A stretch of 64,000 nt of DNA. It comes from Microbulbifer celer. GTDB taxonomy: Bacteria; Pseudomonadota; Gammaproteobacteria; Pseudomonadales; Cellvibrionaceae. Made by a program: the position numbers and the translations under genes. The notes below the pieces were generated by a model. It made no database searches, was not told the DNA's origin, and saw only the letters and a program-made list of their open reading frames with translations. Shown here piece by piece: positions 56,618-64,000 of this stretch. The stretch lies in NCBI RefSeq assembly GCF_020991125.1, contig NZ_CP087715.1:891001-955000 (forward strand), read 5' to 3'. The number at the start of each line of letters is the position of its first letter. Position 1 is the stretch's first letter.

Positions 56618-58096
56618 ATGATTCTCTCCATCGATCAGGGCACTACCGGTACCACGGCGTTTGTTTTCGATCACAGCGGCAAGTTGCGGGGGCGCAGTTA
56701 TTCCGAATTCCCGCAGTATTATCCGAATCCCGGTTGGGTAGAGCACGATGCCAGCGAGATCTGGCAGGTGACGCTGCGTGTGTGCGCGGCGGCGCTCCAG
56801 CGAGCGGGGATCACTGCTGGCGCGTTGTCAGCAGTCGGTATCACCAATCAGCGCGAAACCAGCGTGCTCTGGGATCGCAGTTCCGGAGAGCCGGTCTGTC
56901 CCGCTATCGTCTGGCAGTGCCGCCGCTCCGCGTCGATCTGCGATGAGCTGCGCGCATCGGGACGGGAGGCCTGGATCGCGGAAAAGACCGGCCTGGTGGT
57001 GGACGCCTATTTTTCTGCCAGCAAGTTGCAGTGGATATTTCGCGAGTACCCGGAGCTACACCGGCGAGCGCGGCGGGGAGAGCTCTGCTTTGGCACTATC
57101 GACAGTTGGCTGATCTGGAAGATGACCGGTGGCCGCGCCCATCTCACCGATCACAGCAATGCCAGCCGCACCCAGCTGTACAACATCAATACACATCAGT
57201 GGGATCCGGAGCTGCTCGAGCTGTTCGAGTGCCCCGAGTCCCTGCTGCCCACAATCCTGCCGTCTGCGGCCGGCTTTGCGATCACCGACCCGACTTCGTT
57301 TCTCGGTGCGGAAGTGTTGATTTCTGGGGTGGCGGGGGATCAGCAGGCGGCGCTGTTCGGCCAGGGCTGCGTGGCCCCCGGCGCGGTGAAAAACACGTAC
57401 GGGACTGGCTGTTTCATGCTCGCCTGCGCCGGTACCGAGCGCCCATCTGTTCCGGCGGGGCTGTTGACCACGATCGCCTGTGACGACGCGGGGCAACCGG
57501 TTTATGCCATAGAGGGCTCGGTGTTCAATGCCGGCGCAGCAGTGCAGTGGTTGCGTGATGACCTGGGGCTGATCCAGCAGGCTTCGGACAGTGAGCAGTT
57601 GGCCCACAGTATTTCGGATACCCGCGGGGTCTACCTGGTGCCCGCGTTCAGTGGTCTGGGCGCCCCTCATTGGGACGCCCGTGCGCGCGGGGCCCTGTTT
57701 GGCCTGACCCGGGGTGCGGGGCGCGCAGAAATCGTGCGCGCGACACTGGAGTCCATCGCCTACCAGAGCCATGAGCTGGCGCAGTTGATGGGGCAGGCAC
57801 TGGGGATGGAGCTCGCCTGCCTACGAGTCGATGGTGGCGCGAGTGCCAACAACTTCCTGATGCAATTTCAGGCGGATATCAGCCGTATTCGCGTAGAGCG
57901 ACCGCGACAGGTCGAGTCCACCGCCGTGGGTGCGGCGCTGCTGGCGGGGATCGGCGCATCCCTGTGGCAACCGGGCCGGCAGCCGAGATGCCTGCAGAAT
58001 ATCGAGCGGGATTTCCTCCCGCAGATGCCCGCAACCCAGCGGCGGCAGCTCCTGGAGGGCTGGTTACGTGCGGTGTCCGCCTGTCGCGCTTTCTAA
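56618..58096 (+). CDS. glpK: glycerol kinase
   Basis: This 492-residue FGGY-family kinase phosphorylates glycerol to glycerol-3-phosphate. The N-terminal phosphate loop [15 protein letters not shown], substrate residues in [29 protein letters not shown] and [10 protein letters not shown] match GlpK. It lacks the glpF and glpD neighbours often seen. The ATG has only a weak ribosome site. Confidence 0.95.
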   Translation: MILSIDQGTTGTTAFVFDHSGKLRGRSYSEFPQYYPNPGWVEHDASEIWQVTLRVCAAALQRAGITAGALSAVGITNQRETSVLWDRSSGEPVCPAIVWQCRRSASICDELRASGREAWIAEKTGLVVDAYFSASKLQWIFREYPELHRRARRGELCFGTIDSWLIWKMTGGRAHLTDHSNASRTQLYNINTHQWDPELLELFECPESLLPTILPSAAGFAITDPTSFLGAEVLISGVAGDQQAALFGQGCVAPGAVKNTYGTGCFMLACAGTERPSVPAGLLTTIACDDAGQPVYAIEGSVFNAGAAVQWLRDDLGLIQQASDSEQLAHSISDTRGVYLVPAFSGLGAPHWDARARGALFGLTRGAGRAEIVRATLESIAYQSHELAQLMGQALGMELACLRVDGGASANNFLMQFQADISRIRVERPRQVESTAVGAALLAGIGASLWQPGRQPRCLQNIERDFLPQMPATQRRQLLEGWLRAVSACRAF

Positions 58097-58236
58097 TCCG
58101 GGGTCGCAGCCTTCCACTCGTGCCCTCGGGACAGCCGCAGGCCCCGTCATTCGTGAAAACCCCACAAAAGCGTTGTACCATACGCGGTCTTTTTTCTGCG
58201 CGGCAATCCGCTGTCGCGGGTATGGCGGGGTACACC

Positions 58237-58422
58237 ATGGACAAGAAACTACTGAGCCTGCTGGTCTGTCCGGTCAGTAAGGCACCACTTGAATACCGTG
58301 AAGAACAGCAGGAGTTGATCTGTAAAGCCAGCGGTCTTGCGTATCCGGTGCGCGATGGTATTCCCGTCATGCTGGAATCCGAGGCGCGGCAACTGAGCGT
58401 GGACGAGAAACTGGAAAAGTAA
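58237..58422 (+). CDS. Trm112-family small zinc-ribbon-like protein
   Basis: This 61-residue protein ([20 protein letters not shown]...[12 protein letters not shown]) is clearly of the YcaR/Trm112 type. Only the first CP motif is kept, and the other zinc cysteines are reduced, as in many YcaR proteins. Eukaryotic Trm112 activates methyltransferases; the bacterial role is unclear. It usually sits between lpxK and kdsB but here lies between glpK and a HIT gene. The ATG at 58237 is preceded by GGGG. Confidence 0.9.
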   Translation: MDKKLLSLLVCPVSKAPLEYREEQQELICKASGLAYPVRDGIPVMLESEARQLSVDEKLEK

Positions 58423-58483
58423 CCACCAACTGCGATGTAGGTCTCGTGTTGAGCGGGGTCGCAGACAGTAAGAGGGCGTTTCT

Positions 58484-58849
58484 ATGAGCGAGCAGACGGT
58501 ATTCAGCCGAATCCTCTCCGGCGAAATACCCGCCAGGCGTGTCTATGAGGATGACCAGTGCATTGTCATCGAGGACCGCGCGCCACAGGCACCCACGCAC
58601 TTGCTGATCATTCCGCGCAAGCCGCTGGTCAACGTAGCGGCGGCGCAAGAAGAGGATGCCCCGCTCCTCGGGCACCTGATGTGGGTGGCTGCCGAGCTGG
58701 CGCGGCGCCTGGGGCTCGAAGAAAGTGGTTTCCGGCTGATTATCAATAACGGTAGTGGCGCAGGTCAGACGGTGTTCCACCTGCATATCCATTTACTGGC
58801 CCAGTGCACAATGCGCGAGGGCGACCTGGCACAAGACCTGCCGGAATAA
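58484..58849 (+). CDS. HIT-family nucleotide hydrolase (HinT-like)
   Basis: This 121-residue protein has the histidine triad HLHIHLL (His99, 101, 103). HinT-type enzymes hydrolyse adenosine 5'-phosphoramidates such as aminoacyl-AMP by-products. Its location just before alaS fits the idea of clearing adenylates. An IIPRKP segment and FRLIINNGSGAGQTV complete the HinT signature. Confidence 0.94.
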   Translation: MSEQTVFSRILSGEIPARRVYEDDQCIVIEDRAPQAPTHLLIIPRKPLVNVAAAQEEDAPLLGHLMWVAAELARRLGLEESGFRLIINNGSGAGQTVFHLHIHLLAQCTMREGDLAQDLPE

Positions 58850-58928
58850 CGGTCTCCGAAATAATATTCTCTGGCGGTAGCGGATGCTGTCGCTGCAAGC
58901 TTTAACCGACGATGTGGAATTTGGCTGG

Positions 58929-61541
<2,613 letters not shown>

Positions 61542-61703
61542 ATGCCGAGAAAGGCGAGTCCAGCGAACCGGCGCACCTTATCAGGTTAATTTGAGCCAAA
61601 AATTGGACTTGCCAGTTGATTTGGCTGTGGTTTGGTGATTTAGTGCGCGACACGCGCAATCTGGCACCGCGCGGATACGTAGTAGTAAGGAAACACTAGA
61701 TCA

Positions 61704-62942
61704 ATGAGTTTGTTCGTGCAGAAATACGGTGGCACTTCGGTGGGCTCGATTGAGCGTATTGAGGCTGTTGCCGATAAAGTGGCCGCATTCAGGGCGCAAG
61801 GCCACGGCATGGTGGTCGTGCTGTCTGCCATGAGTGGCGAGACAAATCGCCTGATTGGCCTTGCCAGCCAGATCCAGGAAAATCCAGATCCTCGGGAGAT
61901 GGATGTACTGGTATCCACTGGAGAGCAGGTAACCATTGCGCTACTCAGTATGGCTCTGAAAAAGCGTGGCTATGATGCCTGCTCCTATACCGGTGGGCAG
62001 GTCAAAATCCTGACGGATAATGCCCACACCAAAGCGCGGATTCAGCGCATTGATGTGGAGCGCATGCGACGGGACCTGGATGCGGGGCGGGTAGTTGTTG
62101 TTGCCGGGTTCCAGGGGGTGGATGAAGAAGGCAATATCACCACCCTTGGCCGCGGCGGCTCCGATACTACCGGCGTTGCCCTGGCAGCCGCATTGGAGGC
62201 TACCGAGTGTCAGATCTATACCGATGTTGATGGCGTCTATACCACCGACCCCCGGGTCGTAGACAGCGCGCGTCGGCTGGACCGGATCACATTCGAGGAG
62301 ATGCTCGAGATGGCCAGTCTGGGTTCCAAGGTATTGCAGATCCGTGCAGTAGAGTTTGCCGGAAAATACAAAGTGCCTCTGCGCGTGCTCTCCACTTTTG
62401 AAGAGGGCAATGGCACATTGATCAGTCTGGATGAGGAAAGTAGTGAGATGGAGCAGCCTGTTGTATCCGGTATTGCGTTCAATCGTGACGAAGCGAAACT
62501 GACCATTCGTGGTGTACCCGATACCCCGGGAGTCGCTTGCCGTATCCTCGCGCCGATTGGCGCAGAAAATATTGAAGTTGATGTGATTGTGCAGAACATC
62601 AGTGCAATTGATGGAACCACTGACTTCACTTTCACCGTTCACCGCAATGACCTTTCCAAGGCGCGCAAGGTGCTTGAGCGAGCTGCACAGGAGCTTGGGG
62701 CGCGGGAAGTCGTTTCTGACGACAAGATCGCCAAGGTTTCCATCGTTGGCGTGGGTATGCGATCCCATGCCAATGTGGCATCTCGCATGTTTGAGGCGCT
62801 CGGTGAAGACAATATCAATATTCAGATGATCACCACATCGGAGATCAAGATCTCGGTCATCATTGATGAGCGTTATCTGGAACTGGCCGTACGCGCTCTG
62901 CACAGCGCGTTTGAGCTATCTGAAGAAAAGAGTGCAGGGTAA
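61704..62942 (+). CDS. lysC: aspartate kinase
   Basis: This 412-residue monofunctional aspartokinase catalyses the first step of lysine, threonine and methionine synthesis. The N-terminal VQKYGGTSVGS, the LGRGGSDTTGVALAAAL nucleotide/aspartate site and two C-terminal ACT domains (about 265-405) give the usual feedback-regulated form. The alaS-lysC-csrA order is the pseudomonad-like arrangement. I see no lysine riboswitch in the 162-bp leader. Confidence 0.96.
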   Translation: MSLFVQKYGGTSVGSIERIEAVADKVAAFRAQGHGMVVVLSAMSGETNRLIGLASQIQENPDPREMDVLVSTGEQVTIALLSMALKKRGYDACSYTGGQVKILTDNAHTKARIQRIDVERMRRDLDAGRVVVVAGFQGVDEEGNITTLGRGGSDTTGVALAAALEATECQIYTDVDGVYTTDPRVVDSARRLDRITFEEMLEMASLGSKVLQIRAVEFAGKYKVPLRVLSTFEEGNGTLISLDEESSEMEQPVVSGIAFNRDEAKLTIRGVPDTPGVACRILAPIGAENIEVDVIVQNISAIDGTTDFTFTVHRNDLSKARKVLERAAQELGAREVVSDDKIAKVSIVGVGMRSHANVASRMFEALGEDNINIQMITTSEIKISVIIDERYLELAVRALHSAFELSEEKSAG

Positions 62943-62971
62943 CCAAATCAGGTTAACTATAACCAGAGTGA

Positions 62972-62992
62972 TGGATGTCGCCGACATCCATA
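62972..62992. terminator. hairpin after lysC
   Basis: ATGGATGTC-GCC-GACATCCAT is perfect over 9 bp but lacks a T-run. It could attenuate read-through into csrA. Confidence 0.5.
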
Positions 62993-63171
62993 ACAATTCG
63001 GTTACATGGCGTGTGGTCCGACATGTTGAGATTTTCGACGTCTGGACAATACTGAAGAAAGTGACGGGCAAGATTCTCAATTTGCGTTGTCCTCGGGTTA
63101 TCATGGCCCGAGGTGCGCATCAGGGATAACCGGTCGTACCAAGTCACAGGATGATCAAGGAGAAGTAGGTA

Positions 63172-63366
63172 ATGTTAATTTTAACCCGCCGTATCGGTGA
63201 AACACTGATGGTTGGTGACAATGTGACGGTTACCGTTTTGGGTGTGAAGGGCAACCAGGTACGTATTGGTGTCAATGCGCCGAAAGAAGTGGCCGTTCAT
63301 CGCGAGGAAATCTATCAGCGCATCCAGCGCGAAAAGCAGTCCTCAGGTGAAGAGGGGGCCGAGTAA
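63172..63366 (+). CDS. csrA: carbon storage regulator CsrA
   Basis: This 64-residue RNA-binding dimer binds GGA motifs in mRNA leaders to control translation and stability. [36 protein letters not shown] with the binding residues Arg6 and Arg44 is canonical. AAGGAG lies 9 nt before the ATG. It is followed by a strong terminator. Confidence 0.97.
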   Translation: MLILTRRIGETLMVGDNVTVTVLGVKGNQVRIGVNAPKEVAVHREEIYQRIQREKQSSGEEGAE

Positions 63367-63401
63367 GGAACCGTTCAGTCGGGACTTGCTGCCAACGCGA
63401 T

Positions 63402-63428
63402 AAAAGGCCGGAATTCCCGGCCTTTTTT
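63402..63428 (+). terminator. rho-independent terminator after csrA
   Basis: GGCCGG-AATTC-CCGGCC is flanked by A and T runs (AAAA before, TTTTTT after). Confidence 0.93.
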
Positions 63429-63486
63429 ACGTTTGTATGTTTAGTGAGCGATCATTGGTGAAGTGTAAAAAGTTATTGATTTGCCA

Positions 63487-63514
63487 TTGATTTTTGTCTC
63501 GCCGTTGGTATGAT
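63487..63514 (+). promoter_or_regulatory. promoter of the tRNA-Ser gene
   Basis: TTGATT and TATGAT are separated by 16 bp, and a GC-rich discriminator (GCCCCCC) follows, as in stable-RNA promoters. Position relative to the tRNA leaves a leader of about 90 nt. Confidence 0.6.
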
Positions 63515-63611
63515 GCCCCCCACTTTCAGCAGCCAAGAACATTTGTTTCTGGTTGTGACGCTTCCAGGGTTGGAAGCAGAGGAGCCTTACTAAGGTTCCA
63601 ACAAGTTGTCC

Positions 63612-63701
63612 GGTGAGGTGGCCGAGTGGCTGAAGGCGCGCCCCTGCTAAGGGTGTATGGGTTAACACTCATCGAGGGTTCGAATCCCTCCCTCACCGCC
63701 A
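63612..63701 (+). tRNA. tRNA-Ser (anticodon GCT)
   Basis: This is a 90-nt class II tRNA with acceptor GGTGAGG/CCTCACC, discriminator G and encoded CCA. The anticodon loop CTGCTAA gives GCT (reads AGC/AGU). A long variable arm and the T-loop GGTTCGAATCC are present. The csrA-tRNA-Ser order is typical for gammaproteobacteria. Confidence 0.98.
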
Positions 63702-63709
63702 TATTCAAA

Positions 63710-63735
63710 ACACTCTCAATTGAGGGTGTTTTTTT
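63710..63735 (+). terminator. rho-independent terminator after tRNA-Ser
   Basis: ACACTCTCA pairs with TGAGGGTGT (one G-T) and runs into seven T. Confidence 0.92.
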
Positions 63736-63952
63736 ATGGTTAAAGCTCCGTGGTTTGCGGGGCTTTTCCAGTGTGCGGCGGTCGCCGCTGGCTTTGCAGA
63801 AAAGTTTGAGAAAACATCTTGCGAAGCCTTCGGTGGCCCCGTATAGTTCGCGCCCTCGCTGCTTGAGCGGCAACGCAAAGCGCAGCGGGGTTGGCAGGAT
63901 AAGCCTTTGATTTTCAAGAAGTTTTACTTCGAAAAAGAAATTCAAAAAGCGC

Positions 63953-63980
63953 TTGCCAAGGTCGGAGAGGCCGCTATAAT
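63953..63980 (+). promoter_or_regulatory. strong stable-RNA-type promoter facing the right edge
   Basis: TTGCCA and a perfect TATAAT are spaced by 16 bp, with A-rich tracts upstream (GAAAAAGAAATTCAAAAAG, like an UP element) and a GCGCGCC discriminator. The likely target is a tRNA or other stable RNA just outside the window. The 218 bp between the tRNA-Ser terminator and this promoter hold no gene I can support. Confidence 0.75.
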
Positions 63981-64000
63981 GCGCGCCACTTCAAGGGTCG

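Noticed and set aside
61542..61703. Possible lysine riboswitch before lysC
   Set aside because: The leader is too short for a lysine riboswitch of about 170 nt plus expression platform, and I see none of its conserved stems.

Overview
The window looks like a chromosomal segment of a marine, polysaccharide-degrading gammaproteobacterium, most like Microbulbifer or a close cellvibrionalean relative. This is inferred from the gene order recA-recX ... alaS-lysC-csrA-tRNA-Ser, the modular cellulases carrying CBM2 domains, the high GC content and the many lipoproteins. No alignment could be run. I see no phage, insertion sequence, rRNA operon or CRISPR array.

Layout. 1-93 is the tail of a gene. 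401-5631 is a compact operon of three secreted proteins: a large unknown lipoprotein, a YwqK/MORN-repeat protein and a PQQ-type beta-propeller lipoprotein. 5772-7951 is selD-selU for tRNA selenation, followed by a catalase at 8119-9564. 9991-18278 is a plant-polysaccharide island. A GH105-GH43 pair lies on the plus strand behind a perfect 9-bp-arm operator candidate. A GH9 and a GH5 cellulase lie on the minus strand, followed by a small frameshifted lipoprotein gene. bioA is at 18425-19696. The ybbA-ybbP ABC exporter is divergent from tesA (19949-23952). Then come ttcA, an SLT-like protein that overlaps ttcA tail to tail, putP, a macro-domain protein and a DUF962/Mpo1-like protein. lrp is divergent from ald (28728-30690).

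30889-32476 holds rsmE and an unusual two-lobed PTPS/QueD-like protein. The SRP RNA gene (ffs) follows, then an ACE-like M2 peptidase and dps. 36379-40983 pairs a TonB-dependent receptor with a TPR-sulfotransferase. A LysR regulator is divergent from acetoacetyl-CoA synthetase (40965-43981). 44074-50922 carries two small membrane proteins and the tamA-tamB outer-membrane assembly pair. A MobA-like nucleotidyltransferase, an MtfA peptidase and a PhoD-like phosphatase follow.

54183-63735 is a housekeeping block: pncC, recA with an SOS box, recX, glpK, a Trm112-like protein, a HIT protein, alaS, lysC, csrA and tRNA-Ser(GCT). A strong stable-RNA promoter points out of the right edge.

The least explained items are the 401-5631 envelope operon, the composite PTPS protein, several long palindromic intergenic elements (19.75-19.93 kb, 24.03-24.13 kb, 35.19-35.35 kb), the repeated leader of ald and the frameshifted lipoprotein behind the GH5 cellulase. 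Nothing seen amounts to a clearly new defence or mobile system.
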